DNA of 64,000 bases, taken from assembly GCA_951812925.1 (NCBI GenBank), contig OX638371.1:79617697-79681696 (forward strand), given 5' to 3'. Every line of letters starts with the position of its first letter. The first letter of the stretch is position 1. Position numbers and translations under genes: made by a program. The DNA is from Calliopum simillimum (Eukaryota; Arthropoda; Insecta; Diptera; Lauxaniidae). This document shows, piece after piece, positions 8,661-20,768 of this stretch. The notes under the pieces were generated by a model. The model was not told the DNA's origin. It did no database searches and saw nothing but the letters and a program-made list of their open reading frames with translations.

Positions 8661-10840
8661 ATTTGTATAAGTTGGAATTCTCCTAATTCAATTTGTTAAA
8701 TTCCTAACGGGTTTATATTTTTACCACTGGCATATGTTGGAGCTAAGCACAAACGTGCATGTGCAATACATCAGTGCATAATGAATTATTAAACAGTTAT
8801 ATTTCATTCATTCCAACTACTCTTATGCACATACTTCAGTCATTCACTTTTTTCCTTTCGTTTTTTCTTCTGCTGAATTCTTTCCTTCAATCATTCAGTT
8901 TTACGCAAATTCTGAGTTGCAATTTGCAATATGCTGCTTTCAACACTGGAAATTGCTTATGCCAATAGCAGTAACCACAGCAATAGCAGCAACAACAACT
9001 ACAACAATGGTAGCAGCACCTGCACCTACAACAATGAAATGGCGCTAATAGTTGATGGTACTTACTGCCATTCAATGTTGCATTATTTTGTAGTGCAACT
9101 GTCGTGTGTGTTGCAAAGTTTAGAGTTGTTGCTGTCAGCACATACTCCAAGTTTTTGACATAATACAATGTTGCAACAACATAATAAAGTTGCACGAAAT
9201 ATTTAGATTTGATTTAAGTTATTTTTATATATTTTTTGGGTGATTTTAATATCGTTAAAAAGTAGTGTTATTGAGGTCGTAAGTACTTTCTAAAGATTTT
9301 TCTAGTGGTAAAAACTTTATGAAAACATGAAGGATTTTTCAGTATTGGTGGTATGTCTCCAAGCCTTAAGAACTTACTCATCTTCAGCATTTCTTCTCGT
9401 CACTTATTTTTAAGCCTAAGAGTATGCTTTTAAATTTTAACAGCAGACATCTCTTGACTATTCTCAATGCATAGGTTACAATCATAAAAAATATGCTAGC
9501 ATATTTTCAGGCTTAAGAAAGGATACGAAACGTATGGAGATACATAAGAACCGCTTGATTTTAATAACGCAAAATTCTACTACCTCTCAAATATTTAAAT
9601 GTCAAATTTCCATTAAACAAAAATTAATTATTTGCAAGTGCAAAACCAAAAATAATCATTGTGGCTTAAACTTCAAGCATTTCGAAATAATGTCATGATA
9701 TTAAAAGATATTGGACACATGAGCGGCATTAATTTTCAACAGAAATTAAGTTTTGCACAACCTAAAAGTCAAAAAATTGTATTTATTGAGTTAGGTAGAC
9801 ACTTTATATTCAGTATAACATTAAAAGCAAAAAAAAAAATTGTCAAATCCATGCCGTCATTTATTAAAAATCCTTTGCTGTCGTTAGTTATTTTAAGCGT
9901 AGTAGCTTTTATACACATTCACATATGCACATACATTTTTCCATTCATTTCTTGTCCCACACAATATACAATGTGTGAGCCGCAACCAATTATCCTTTTT
10001 TGTAAAGACCCGATATTAAATTTAATGGCTTTGTTTTTGGCTTTTGGCTCAAAGGCACATAGCCATAGACAGTCAGACAGAGGACAGAGAAAAGCCAAGC
10101 AGCCAGCCATACAAGCAGCAACTAAATATGGCTATGGAAATTTAATAGACTATCGTATGAATATATGTATGTATATAAATTTTCATGGTATGGCTTCTGT
10201 TTTTTGGTATATGTATCATCTTTTCTGGCTTACGCACATACTTAGCACATCAACAGCGTTACTGATACAACGGGTAATATTAGTGCTTTATTGAAAACCC
10301 CTCTCACCCGCACAATCAACACTTGAAGAAAATGAATGCTTAAAAGATTTAAAATTTGTGAAGCATGCTTTTGATATTGTTTTGTATTCTATGCATTTTG
10401 ACTAATCATCTCACTATTTATTCATCTACATACGTAACCATTTATTTGTTGATTATCTTGAAATATAGTTTCTATAAAACTGTCTAACAATTAAAGAACA
10501 CGCTTTCCTTTTCATGCCTTATACACGGGAAAAATTCTCTTTATTCTTCAGTTTGTAGTGAAGCAATTAACGACTTTGCATATAAAGTCATCTTCTGCAT
10601 TAATCTAGCCAAATCCGTTTGACTGCCTTAAGAAATTACAATTACGAGATCTTGATGTCATTTGATTCATATGCACCCTGTAGGACTTGCGGAGACAATT
10701 GTCTCAATAGTTCCATCTTTGGTCTAGTTATTTTGTGAGTAGACCAAAGCGGACTACACCTTAATTTAGAATAAATTCACTTAAATTATTAATTGTACCA
10801 AAAATCTTCCAAATGTAATGCAAAATCGGTCATTTGTATA
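8661..10840. other. Low-copy intronic sequence
   Basis: AT-rich DNA with CAA/CAG-type triplet repeats near 8970-9020. The longest frame (9659-10294, plus strand) has no recognisable domain and a composition typical of chance frames in this DNA. No gene, RNA or element end is recognised. Confidence 0.5.
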
Positions 10841-11470
10841 ACAAATGGTCCGAATGTAATGCATAATCCATCAGTTCGCCGATTAGGAAGAAGAGCAAAC
10901 GATATTGTATTCAATTCCAATTTTTAAATTTCTATTAATTTGTACAGAATTTATCTGAAGAGTCTTTGGAGCAGAAAATGAAACATATGTCCAACATAGC
11001 CGAGTATAAAATAAAAAAAATATTAATCAAAAAATTTTCATCCACACTGAGATTTGAACCCGGAAGACATTGTTCAGAAATATATAAAAAACTCTCTAGC
11101 AGATTCGTTTATGAAACTTTTTGACATTTTTGTGTAAGATTTGAATTCAAAATTAAATATGTTGAAAGTTATAAATAAAATAAAAGAAACTAGTCTTTTT
11201 CTGGTCCGAATTTAATGCATAAGGAGACAATTGACCTTTTTTTGGTCCGATTGTAATGCAAAAGGAGGCAATTGGCTACTCCCAAATGACAAACAATGTA
11301 AAACGTAAATATAACTTTACATGTGATGGGACCAGTATTTGGACTAGTCGATTTCTCCCTTGGAGTAGTTTGCAAACTAGTTTTCGATTAGTCTGTGGCC
11401 CCACAGGGAATGCTCAGAAATAAATAGCAAACTCTTTAGCACATTCGTCTATGAAATCTTTCGACGTTTT
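10841..11470. repeat. Decayed repeat cluster with GGTCCGAAT motifs
   Basis: GGTCCGAAT(G/T)TAATGCA recurs near 10847, 11201 and 11247. The block 11063-11140 is repeated at 11401-11475 (shared words include CTCAGAAATA and ATTCGT.TATGAAA). A minus-strand B-box-like sequence GGTTCAAATC lies at 11051-11060 with an A-box-like CTGCTAGAGAG upstream of it, suggesting a tRNA-derived relic. A decayed hammerhead is on the plus strand at 10955-10996. The parts are too degraded to set element ends. Confidence 0.45.
10955..10996 (+). ncRNA. Decayed hammerhead ribozyme relic
   Basis: CTGAAGA (10955-10961) still fits the CUGANGA core consensus. It is followed by GTCTTT, the same stem II 5' strand as the intact copy at 1949-1995, and by GAAACATATGTC (10980-10991) with the same minimal stem III and GUC triplet. 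Stem II is weakened by a C-A mismatch and two wobble pairs. Stem I no longer pairs. Downstream CATAGCCGAGT resembles the intact copy's CTATAGCCGTGT. It is a diverged relative, probably inactive. Confidence 0.6.
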
Positions 11471-11488
11471 TGTGTAAATTAAAAAAAA

Positions 11489-11900
11489 TTGACATTTACC
11501 GATATTTTGGATGTTTTTCGATATTTTTGGACTTTTACCGATATTTTGGATGTTTTTCGATACTTTTGGGCTCTTTTAGATAATTTGGATGTTTTTCGAT
11601 ATTTTTGGACTTTCAACGATATTTTTCGATACTTTTGGACTTTTACCGATATTTTGAACATTCCTCGATACTTTTGATACACTTGGACTTTTACCGACAT
11701 TTTGAATGTTTTTCGATACTTTTGGACTTTTACCGATATTTTGGATGTTTCTCGAAACTTTTGGACTTTTATTGATATTTTGGATGTTTCTCAATACTTT
11801 TGCACTTTTCCGTTATTTTGGATGCTTTTCGATACTTTTGAGCTCTTTTCGATATTTTAGATGTTTTTCGATGCTTTTAGACTTTTAGCGACATTTTAGA
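11489..11900. repeat. Minisatellite, unit about 38-40 bp
   Basis: Tandem units of the type GATGTTTTTCGATACTTTTG plus GACTTTTACCGATATTTTG, about ten copies with drift. Because the unit has few stops it creates spurious frames on both strands. The same unit occurs in the opposite orientation at 54257-54620 and is there enclosed in a terminal-inverted-repeat element, so this array is likely part of a mobile element. Confidence 0.85.
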
Positions 11901-11904
11901 TATT

Positions 11905-12055
11905 CGGTTATTCGGTTTGGAGATTCACTGAGCCTGATGCATCCAAAAAAGTTTGCTACGATTAATGAATACACAATGTTCTGGCTTTCTTTTTTACGAA
12001 ACGGTACTCGGAAAAAAATTGTCTACCTAAAAGGCCAAAATATGGCCACTAGTTG
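11905..12055 (+). repeat. Flank of the minisatellite-bearing element, copy 1
   Basis: Homologous in reverse complement to 54110-54255: both contain TTCGGTTTGG or TTTGGTTTGGGGATACACTG, CACTGAGCCTG, ACTACGATTAATGAATAC (here GCTACGATTAATGAATAC), and GGCCAAAATATGGCCAC or its equivalent. The pairing of this block with the minisatellite at both sites shows they belong to one element. The left end of copy 1 is not resolved. Confidence 0.7.
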
Positions 12056-13680
12056 TGATACTAGTTATTATTATTAGCTTGTTTGGAATTTAATTAAAAG
12101 TTTTGTTGTTTTATTTTCACAGTGTAGGTACACTTGTTTTAAAGATGATTTTCATTGCCAAAAGGGAAAAGATCATTTGCAACATTTAAAGATTTAAGTC
12201 CTTTTTAATCGCAATAGGATAAGTAGTTTCTGCCGTAAGCAAATACATACATACGAACGTACACATTTATGTAAATTGATGAATAGACATATAAACACAC
12301 ACCAAAGTTTTCGTTTCCATTTTTAGCTTTCCTCATGCTCAGTGCGCTGACAGGCTTAACTATGAAGAGAAAAGGATAAACGAGGATGCTCTCATTTTTC
12401 AAATTGATTTAAAAATATTGTAGCACTTAGTTGATATACGAAATAACTGACTTTGTATGTATACTGTGCAGTAAGTTATACAGTGTGTGGTTGTAATTTC
12501 GTGGCATACCATTTCGATAATTTAATAACTTTTTATAAATGAACAACTTTTAATGAAAAAATTTGACTTGTTCATATTTTTACGTGAGTGACGCGATTAT
12601 TTTCAATATAACTTTCTGAATTCTGAAACTTTTAATCCGTAGCTGATGACCGGTTTCCCAAATTTATTTATTATTTCTTTTTTCAATATTTTTAATGTCA
12701 AATTAAAAGCAACATCATGAGGTTTATAAAAATACGCTTTTAGCAAAGGTCACAAATACATAGATATTCTTTTAGCCTTACCTAAGTACATACATATGTA
12801 CATAAGTACATATATGGCCTGAATACTTAAGTATTCAGATACCAATAGAGTATTCCACCAGCTTAACTCAGCAGCTTAGTATTTATGCTGCTCTGTCATT
12901 TTGCTTTCCCTTTTTCTTCCTTTTTTTATTGCTCATTGCGTTACTGTGAAATGACTTTGACACAAAAATGAAGGATATCACTCAATCTAGGGAAGTTTTC
13001 ATACGCATATTCCTTTTTTTTCTATATGACAGCGATGGCTGCTTTTAATTTTATTTTTATTTTACTCGTATCCTTTGGTAAAGCTTTGAGTTTTTCATTC
13101 AAAATATTGGCAAAAAGCAAAAAAAGCTGCTTAACATTTTAATTTTGTAACTTCATACACGTAGTTGTACTGCGCACTGCAGACTCTTACAAATGGAGAT
13201 TACTTTGGTTGATAGAAAACAGAAATTAAAATTGAGTCCTTTTTCAAACGCATATTAGGCCGTAATTTGAAATGTCGAGTAAAAAAAAAGAAGTTTATAT
13301 GAACTTTTGTTACTTATGGTTGCTGAAAAGAAGCCATTATATTGTGCAAAGGATGTTTCCTTTTGTATGATTTATGTTGAGACACGCATGAATATAATAC
13401 CCAGAAAGAGTTGTAGTTCGTAATTATAAGCAAATGCTGACTTATGGTTTCTCATAATGATTTCTTAAGGCAAAATATTCAATCAAAAGACTACTGTTAA
13501 GGTCATTTTAAAAGGAAGTAAGAAGTTTACGGGTTTTTATTACAGAAATCAATCAATTGATCATTAAAGATGAAAAAATAGCGAAGTTCTATTAAATTAG
13601 TGGGTGAAAACTGGGGGAAGGGAGTTAAATGCACCCTTTACAGTTTTTTCAAAATATCTAGCGAACGAAGCAAAACTTAC
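12056..13680. other. Low-copy intronic sequence
   Basis: AT-rich DNA with TACATACATATGTACATA simple repeats near 12785-12815. No gene, RNA or transposon end is recognised. Confidence 0.5.
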
Positions 13681-13789
13681 AATAGATCTTTTTTTAGAAA
13701 ACTTTTTGTAGAACATTAAATTTGCCATCGAAATAGCGTAGTGAAAAATTTTAAAAAAAATTTCTTATACCAAAAATTTTGAAACAAAA

Positions 13790-14480
13790 AAGAAAAAAAC
13801 AAACGAATTCTTGTGTTTTTTACTCATTTGCCTAAAATTTTTTTAGAGTCCGAAATAGGTAAAGACATTGCGCAATATAAAAAAAGTAGATAAAATTTCC
13901 TTTAAAACGCTTTTTCAAAAAATTTCTTAGGTTAAAAATTGACTGAAATATTGTCATTGGAACATTGAAATTTTGTTTATGCGTTCGGAAAAATGGTTTT
14001 TATTCAAAACTGAGGCATCTAACGAAAAAAGTGTTTAAGGCAAATAATGCTTAGGATTATAAAAGAAATGCGTGAGAATGTTTTTCATAATTTTTGGGGA
14101 CATTTTATAATTTTTCAAGTCGGTCGAAAAAAAAAAAAAATAAAAAGTTCCAAAAAAATTCTGAAAAATATTCTCGCGTTTTTCTTGGATGATTATAACC
14201 ATTTTATGCCGTAGAAACTTTTTTCGTTCGATGCCTTGGTTTTGAGTGAAAACCGTTTTTCCGACCACATCAAGAAAATTTCAATGTTTCAATGACAATA
14301 TTTCGGTCAATTTTTAACCTAAGAAATTTTTTTATAAGTCATTTTGAAGGAAATTTTATGTACTTTTTTTTATTTTGCATAAAATCTTTACCTGTCTCTG
14401 TCCCTAAAAAAATTATAGGCAAAAGAGTAAAAAAACACAAGAAATCGTTTTTTTTTTTTTTGTTGGGTTTTTGTTTCGTT
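13790..14480. repeat. Large foldback (palindrome), family F1 copy A
   Basis: The left arm (about 13790-14100) and right arm (about 14170-14480) are imperfect inverted copies: ACTCATTTGCC faces GGCAAAAGAGT, TTAGGTTAAAAATTGAC faces GTCAATTTTTAACCTAAG, and GCATCTAACGAAAAAAGTGT faces TTTTTTCGTTCGATGCC. The core words recur in the foldback at 31015-32135, so the two are one family. No protein is encoded. Confidence 0.75.
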
Positions 14481-15461
14481 TTTGAAAATAATCTTTCTTT
14501 ATTTGACCCAAGTTTTCAGAATTTTTTTTTTTATATTCTATAACCAAATGTGGTGGAATATATTTTTTGACGTGTCAAATGAAATTTGCAACAGGTCAAC
14601 AAGAAAATTTCAACATTATGGGCTGTCAGGAGATCGATTTACATGAAAATTTAGCGTTTTTCGTTTTTTAAATTAAAAAAAAAAACATCATTAACAAAGT
14701 CGATTTATTTTACATCAATGAATTTGCTTGAGCTTTTTTCAGAATTTTAGTATGTACCTGTTATGTAGCCGTAATGAGCGATCAAGACTTTTTGACCCAT
14801 TCCCTTACCGTGTGTCAAATACGATTTTTCTAAATTTTACTGGAAAATATTTGGAAACGTGATCCGTAACATATCTACTACTTCTGAAATGTGTGCCGTA
14901 TATTATCTGAAATCTCGATTTTCCCGAAATTTTCTGGTAAAACAACCTCCTGACATCCTATCATGTCAAAATTTTTTTGTTCACCTGTCGGGAATTTTTT
15001 CTTACAAGTCTAAGAATAATATTCCACATTTGGTAGATACCTATATATGAAAAAAAAAAAAATAAATTTTTTTCTGAAAGCCTGCTTTGGCCTGATTTTT
15101 GCCTTATAATAGGTAACGCTACAAAATTTCGCGCAAATACTAAAAAGCTCTCAGAAAAACAAAGAGGGTTCTGACAAGAAGGCCTGGCACCTCCTATGCA
15201 AGCAGAGTTTTTAAACTATTTCTTTGTAGGGATTTTTGGTTAGGAAAAAGGTAACTCCCTTACTGTTAGTTTTTGTTCTCTTAGTAAGTTAAATTTAACT
15301 TAAAGGAGTGATGCATATTAGTATAGAATAAAGATCGGTCTACGTTTTGACCTTGTAGAAGCTCTCAAGAAGGCTTGCACTGTCCTAAATTTGAAAATTC
15401 ATTAGAAAATATGGAAAATATTTTAATGATATAATACCATTCGATGGACGAAAAGGATGCC
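14481..15461. other. AT-rich intronic sequence
   Basis: Poly-T and poly-A tracts and AT-rich DNA, partly resembling eroded foldback sequence. No gene, RNA or clear element end is seen. Confidence 0.45.
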
Positions 15462-15845
15462 GTGACATAGTCCCCACGGACATAATTCCCATTCACGAAT
15501 TGGGGATTATGGTCCCCATTTCTAAAATGGGGAATATGTCCGCAAGTTTTTCGGACATAATCCCCAGGAAAAAACGAACATAGTCCCCATAACGATATTT
15601 CCTAACGCCTTATTTTATTATTGACAACAACCGCAGCTCAGGATTTACAACTCCCAAAAATTCCTATACTGTTTCCGCGGCCGCGTTCAGCCGCGAATCA
15701 GTCTATAATATATCCAACACCTAGTTTGCTAGCCACAGTAAATTCTACATAAGAGCAGGGGTAAGTGGGACTTAAAACTCCCAAAAATCTAACGCCAGCT
15801 TCGAACGTAATCCCCATTTACGAAAAGGGGATTATGTCCGGTAAC
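15462..15845. repeat. GGACATAAT hairpin element, copy 3
   Basis: Same landmarks as copies 1 and 2: terminal hairpins with GGGGATTATG and GTCCCCA, the central CTAGTTTGCTAGCCACAGTA block, and CCGCGGCCGCG. It ends with CCCCATTTACGAAAAGGGGA and TTATGTCCG. Part of the GC-rich segment present in the other two copies (the CCTGCGGCCGCAGC stretch) is missing after GTAAGTGGGA, an internal deletion. Confidence 0.68.
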
Positions 15846-16058
15846 CGACGAAAAGCAGGGGGCATTAAAAGAGTGCTGCGCAAACTAAAAGCTTCAATTT
15901 CATATATCTTAAAAATAGCTCTAACGACTTGGATGAAAGTTTATGGCGTAACTCCTCTAATAGCGAAGCATAACATGTGGTATGATGTTATATTGAGAAA
16001 ACTCAAAAATGGGAGTGGCACCGCCCATAAAATTTTAGTTTGCTATAAAAAGAAAAAT

Positions 16059-16996
16059 CACCACTAATTCAGGCGTACGGCAGGGGTGTTTACTATCACC
16101 ATCACTCTTCCTTATCGTTCTTGATGATATCCTAGATAAAGCTCTTAATAAGGCCAAAAGGGGTATTCAATGGAACTTTACCGAACATCTGGAAGATCTC
16201 GACTACGCTGACGACATCTGCCTCTTATCGTCCAAACATTCAGATATGCAAAGCAAAATTGAAGACCTTGTCTTGGAATCACAAAAGGCCGGCCTAAAAA
16301 TCAACGTATCCAAGACTAAAAGCATGAAGCTAAACGCAAGCAATGACATGACGTTTAAAGCTGGCAGTGATGACATCGGAAACGTCGATAGCTTCACGTA
16401 TCTAGGCAGCATTATCTCCATGGATGGTGGAGCAAAAGAGGATATCAACTCAAGAATAGCAAAAGCAAAAGGCGCGTTTGCTCAACTGAACAAAATATGG
16501 TCTTCATCCGTTATATCCACCAAAACGAGAGTGCGCATTTTTGATTCGAATGTGAAATCGGTTTTGTTATATGGGTGCGAAACATGGCTTGTTACTGAAC
16601 AACTAACAAACAAGCTGCAAGTATTCGTCAACAAATGCTTAAGGCGTATATTAAAGGTTTGGTGGCCTCGCACTATATCAAATGCCGAGCTACATCAAAA
16701 ATGCAAACAGAAGGCTATAGCAAACGAGATCAAGCTGCGCAAATGGGGATGGATTGGTCACACTCTCCGGAAACCACACAGCGAAGTTTGTCGCCAGGCC
16801 CTTGAGTGGAATCCACAAGGCAGTAGAGGACGTGGTAGACCCAAAACCAACTGGAAAAGGTCGTTGGAAAAGGAAATCCAAGAATCGGGAAAATCGTGGC
16901 AAGAGATCAAAGTCATCGCAAGGGATCGTGACAAATGGAGAGATTTCATATTGGCCCTATGCTCCTCCTAGGAGTTAAAGGAGAATACATACATAC
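16059..16996 (+). mobile_element. 5'-truncated non-LTR retrotransposon (RTE-like LINE), 14-bp TSD
   Basis: The 14-bp sequence ATAAAAAGAAAAAT flanks the insert at 16045-16058 and 16997-17010. Between them lies only the 3' part of a reverse-transcriptase ORF, a very short 3' region, and a tail of CATA repeats. Variable-length TSDs, 5' truncation and a short tandem-repeat tail are typical of target-primed reverse transcription by RTE-type LINEs. Confidence 0.88.
16063..16971 (+). pseudogene. LINE ORF2 C-terminal fragment (reverse transcriptase)
   Basis: Open frame of about 302 codons to a TAG at 16969-16971, with no start because the element is 5' truncated. It begins with the RT motif SGVRQGCLLSP, then LDYADDICLL (the catalytic YADD box, near 16203-16232), then KAGLKINVSKTKSM, TYLGSIISMDGG, KSVLLYGCETW, CLRRILKVWWP, KWGWIGHTLRKP and NPQGSRGRGRPKTNW. 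These match the RT C-terminus of RTE-like LINEs. The frame is intact over this span, suggesting fairly recent insertion. The endonuclease and most of the RT fingers and palm are missing, so it cannot move by itself. Confidence 0.88.
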
Positions 16997-17226
16997 ATAA
17001 AAAGAAAAATAAGAAAGCAATTTTTCTGAAATTATGTATAAGGGATTTACTTGCTATAATGCATTTCTGAAACTAAATCTCCAGTAGCTCTCATATACGT
17101 ACATATTGAACACTATAAATGTTATTTATCGCACACTGTTGAAAATAGTTACTTGACATTTGTTACACAGATAACACTACTCTACAAATGACTAAAAATT
17201 TTTTCCCCAGGGAATGCCATTATTCA

Positions 17227-18138
17227 TTTTATATGTAAAATGGGCTGCTGATTCCGAAAATTGCATTATTTTTTTTTTATTTCGTATTGTTTTCGAGATA
17301 TCGGTCATTTTCTGTTTTCGGACCAAAAAAAAAAAGATAGTTCCATTTAAATACAAATATCTCAAGAACCAATGTTTGTATTTAACACTCTAAAACCCCC
17401 ACTTGTAAGGGTCTTAGTGGGTTAAAATTTGCTACAAAAATATTCCTCGTAATATCCTGCATAAGTTTACTGAACACATAATACACCTCAAATGTAAGGA
17501 TCATATAGTTAAATTCATCGAATTAACACAAGAATGCGCTATTTTTGTATTTTTGCTGGAGAAAAACGACGAGACACGGGTATTCTTTTTCAACGCCTAC
17601 TTTAAGAATTTTTTGGATTTTTTTGTGTTTTACAAAAAGTTTTAATTATCGAACAGTTTTTTACAAAAAAACGAAAAAAATAGGGAAAAACGCATTTTGG
17701 TAACTTTTCAATGAATTGTATACAACTTTTGTATTTTTCCATCGATTTTTTAAGTGGTACCTTATTTTCTTCACAAATATATAGTCTATGATACAAAAAC
17801 AAATTATAAAAAAGTTATTTCTTCTTGTATAAATCTGCAGTTGATTTTGATTTTTTGTTAATTTTTTCGAAAAAAAAAAATTTTTTTTTAGAAAACAATT
17901 TATTTCGCCGAAACTAACACACCAACCAAAAAGTGATGTGAATGTCATTTGTAGGTAATTTAATTACCTTTAATATGACATATAATACGTTTGAATACAA
18001 ACATGAGATATTTGTATTTAAATGGAACTATCTTTTTTTTTGGTCCGAAAACCGAAAATGACCGATATCTCGAAAACGACACGGAAAAAAGAAATAATGC
18101 AATTTTCGGAATCAGCAGCCCATTTTACATATGAATGG
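17227..18138. repeat. Foldback element with arms of about 130 bp
   Basis: AAAATGGGCTGCTGATTCCG and the following CGAGATATCGGTCATTTTC, then GATAGTTCCATTTAAATACA (17227-17355) return in reverse complement at 18005-18138. The 650-bp middle is AT-rich with poly-T and no supported gene. No TSD was found. Confidence 0.75.
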
Positions 18139-18763
18139 AGGGAGATCTGGCTGTTGCATAGTGTAATTAGAATTATAAACTATTGAGCCAATTTTGGCAA
18201 GTTTGGTGTCAGGAGTATGAAAGATGCAAAAAATTTATTATACGAGGCGCTCTAGGCGAAATTTCATTCATACTTTTGAAAAATAGTCTATAACACTCAG
18301 CATTTTTAAGCTTATTTGATTTTTCTCTGTGTATATATTCTCCTGTAACTTCAAAATGAAATCCCTTCATTTTTCTCCGTGCTATTTGAATATTTCCGAC
18401 TTTTTCCAATTATTTTCGACTTGTCAATCAATATAACCCTGCGATGTCATTAGACATTTCTGAACACCATTTGATACTCTTAAATTTTTAATGCATTTCG
18501 ATACTTGTTCAAAACTTTATTTTTTTTTCGTGCTCAGTGTATACTAGGGATTTCAGTCCCGGGATCCCGGGATCACGGGATCCCGGGATTCGAGCCTTTT
18601 TGCAGTCCCGAAAATCCCGGGATTAGTGCTACCAATCCCGGGATTTCTTTTGTAAGTTTTTTAGGTTAGAAAAATTGTTAGAATATTCCAAAAATCACCA
18701 ACAAAAGTCTTACAACATTATGGTTAAATTGAACATAATAAAGAGCTGAAGTTAATCTAAGAT

Positions 18764-19786
18764 TGCAAAACGAGATGGAGTAGTCTTTTAGATATGCTGC
18801 AGCGCTTTATTATGCTTGAGAGTAGCATAAAAACAGCTAGTATTGACTTAAAGGTTTCTTCGATCCACTGTAGCGAATTTAAAATTATTAAACAATTAGC
18901 TCGTACTCTTCAACCAATCAAAGTCACTATTGATATTATAAAGAAAGATAAATCTGCTTTGAGTAATATCATTTTTACTAAAAGGCACTTCAGACTAGTT
19001 CTCTTATGTTTGTCTGTATGATTTTTTCTCTGACTGTCAATTTTTTATTGTTTTTAGTTTATATTGTTGAAATTGTTTTAATTTTTTATTTTTCAAACAA
19101 CATTTAAAAATTTGAAAACTCCTATGACTTCTATTTTCAAATAGACTCAAATCTAATGCCAAAATAACTCATATGAGTTTTCTTCTGATAAATCATTTGT
19201 GTAATAAATGTACATTCCCACTATCAGAGTTGCCATATTTGACAACTCATACGAGTTTCTATATGACTTCTCAGATAGTCTGAAGTGGCTTTAAGCTCGT
19301 AAAAAGGATTTTATCTGACATTTTTTAATTTTTGATAAGTCCCAATAATGACTTCTGTAAAGCTCCATCTTTAAATCGCGTTAAAGTATAGATAAAACGT
19401 ATTCTCTCTAGATTTAAAACTGAACCTTCTTGAGAAATTGAGGACAATAGCCATAGAGTTAAAGTAAACTCATCAATAAACTTGAAAGAAAAATTAAATC
19501 TAGTTTTGAATACCACTTCAAAAAATTTGTTTTCTAGAAAGTCTTATAATTTATCCAACGTTTTAGTGAAAGAAATTGATTTATTTTGTAATGTGGTGAT
19601 AGGGGTTATTTCCTCCAGAAAACTTTCGATTATCTTTCTTCAATTCAACCAACAAGTGTTGAATCAGAAAGATGCTTTTCGTGTGCAGGTTATATACGTA
19701 ATAAATTTAGATCCAAATTGGATGATAAAATAATAAATGCTTTTATTTTCCTAAAATCATATTTTCATAATAATAAAACTGATTAG
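18764..19786 (+). pseudogene. hAT transposase remnant
   Basis: The plus strand shows TRWSSLLDMLQRF (from 18773), the conserved hAT region preceding the catalytic core end. After a large internal deletion comes KLNLVLNTTSKNLF (from 19490). Following a frame change come TSVESERCFSCAGYI and KLDDKIINAFIFLKSYF, the C-terminal hAT dimerisation motif, with a stop at 19784-19786. The N-terminal zinc finger is not recognisable. Inactive. Confidence 0.85.
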
Positions 19787-19881
19787 AACAAAAGTTAATT
19801 CTTCCAAGTCCAACACTTGTTAAAACTTAGATCTCACTATTTTATATAATTAAATATGTATGATATTTTACAAATCAATAA

Positions 19882-20768
19882 CTTAGAGCGCTATAGTCCT
19901 ATCTCCACTTTTTGCGATTTTTGCAGTTATGGTATCCTTGTGGGCTTCTTTACCGAGTGGAAATCTGTGGGATGTCAAAATACCACTAAAACACCGAAAT
20001 ATTCGAGAAATAAGAAAAATCCTATCTCCAAACTGTAATTTTTTGAAGAGCGCTACTGTGCTATCTCCTCTGAATATTCAAATAAGTCACATTTTTAAGA
20101 AAATTTTTTAATTTTTTTCGTCTTTTCTACACGCTTCATGACATTTTACATGTTTTTAGTGGAAACATTTTTTTTTTTTCACCCAAAGGTCAGAACCAGA
20201 AATTTTTTAAAATTTCTTGTTTTTTCCATGATTTGAAAAAAAATAATTTTTCATGTCTCTGAAATCATTTAAAGGATATGGATGAGATGCGGTATGTGTA
20301 TTAAGAGTAACGGAACAAATAATGTCTAAGGGAAAAATGGGAGGTCCCACGTCCTTAAAAAAGTATCATACCTCTGAAACTATCAAATGCACATAGATGA
20401 GTTTTGGTGCGCATATAAATTGCATCGGAACAATTTACATTCATTGGTTTAACTGGAAATGCTCTGCCTTCCGTACAAAAGAAGAAATCGCAACGCACAC
20501 CGGGAAATGCTAGTCGCTCATAAAATTTACTAAATGTGTCGTTTATTTGAATAGTAGTGCAATTCCATATAATTTGTTAAACTGATTTTGTTAAAAATTA
20601 ATAAAACTAGTTTTTAACACAAAATTATGTTAAAATATACTAAGGTAAAATTATTGCATGCATAGTTCTTTCAAAATCGCAGCCAATTCTAAATAACCAC
20701 TGTTTGAAGTATTCTTTTTGCATTCCCCAATAATTGAAAAAATGGAGATAGAAATATAGCGCTCTAAG
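19882..20768. mobile_element. Nested terminal-inverted-repeat element
   Basis: The 14-bp CTTAGAGCGCTATA at 19882-19895 is matched exactly in inverted form at 20755-20768. Similarity continues inward (CCTATCTCCACTTTTT against AAAAAATGGAGATAGAAA). No clear TSD is seen. The interior contains a GC-box-like GGGAGGTCCCACGTCC near 20339 and no protein motif. A non-autonomous element lying inside the hAT at 18545-21113. Confidence 0.6.

Noticed and set aside
8887..9195. Cys/Tyr-rich frame
   Set aside because: Produced by CAA/CAG triplet repeats read on the minus strand.
9659..10294. 211-codon open frame on the plus strand
   Set aside because: No domain, no splice or promoter support, and composition like surrounding non-coding DNA; length is plausible by chance over 64 kb.
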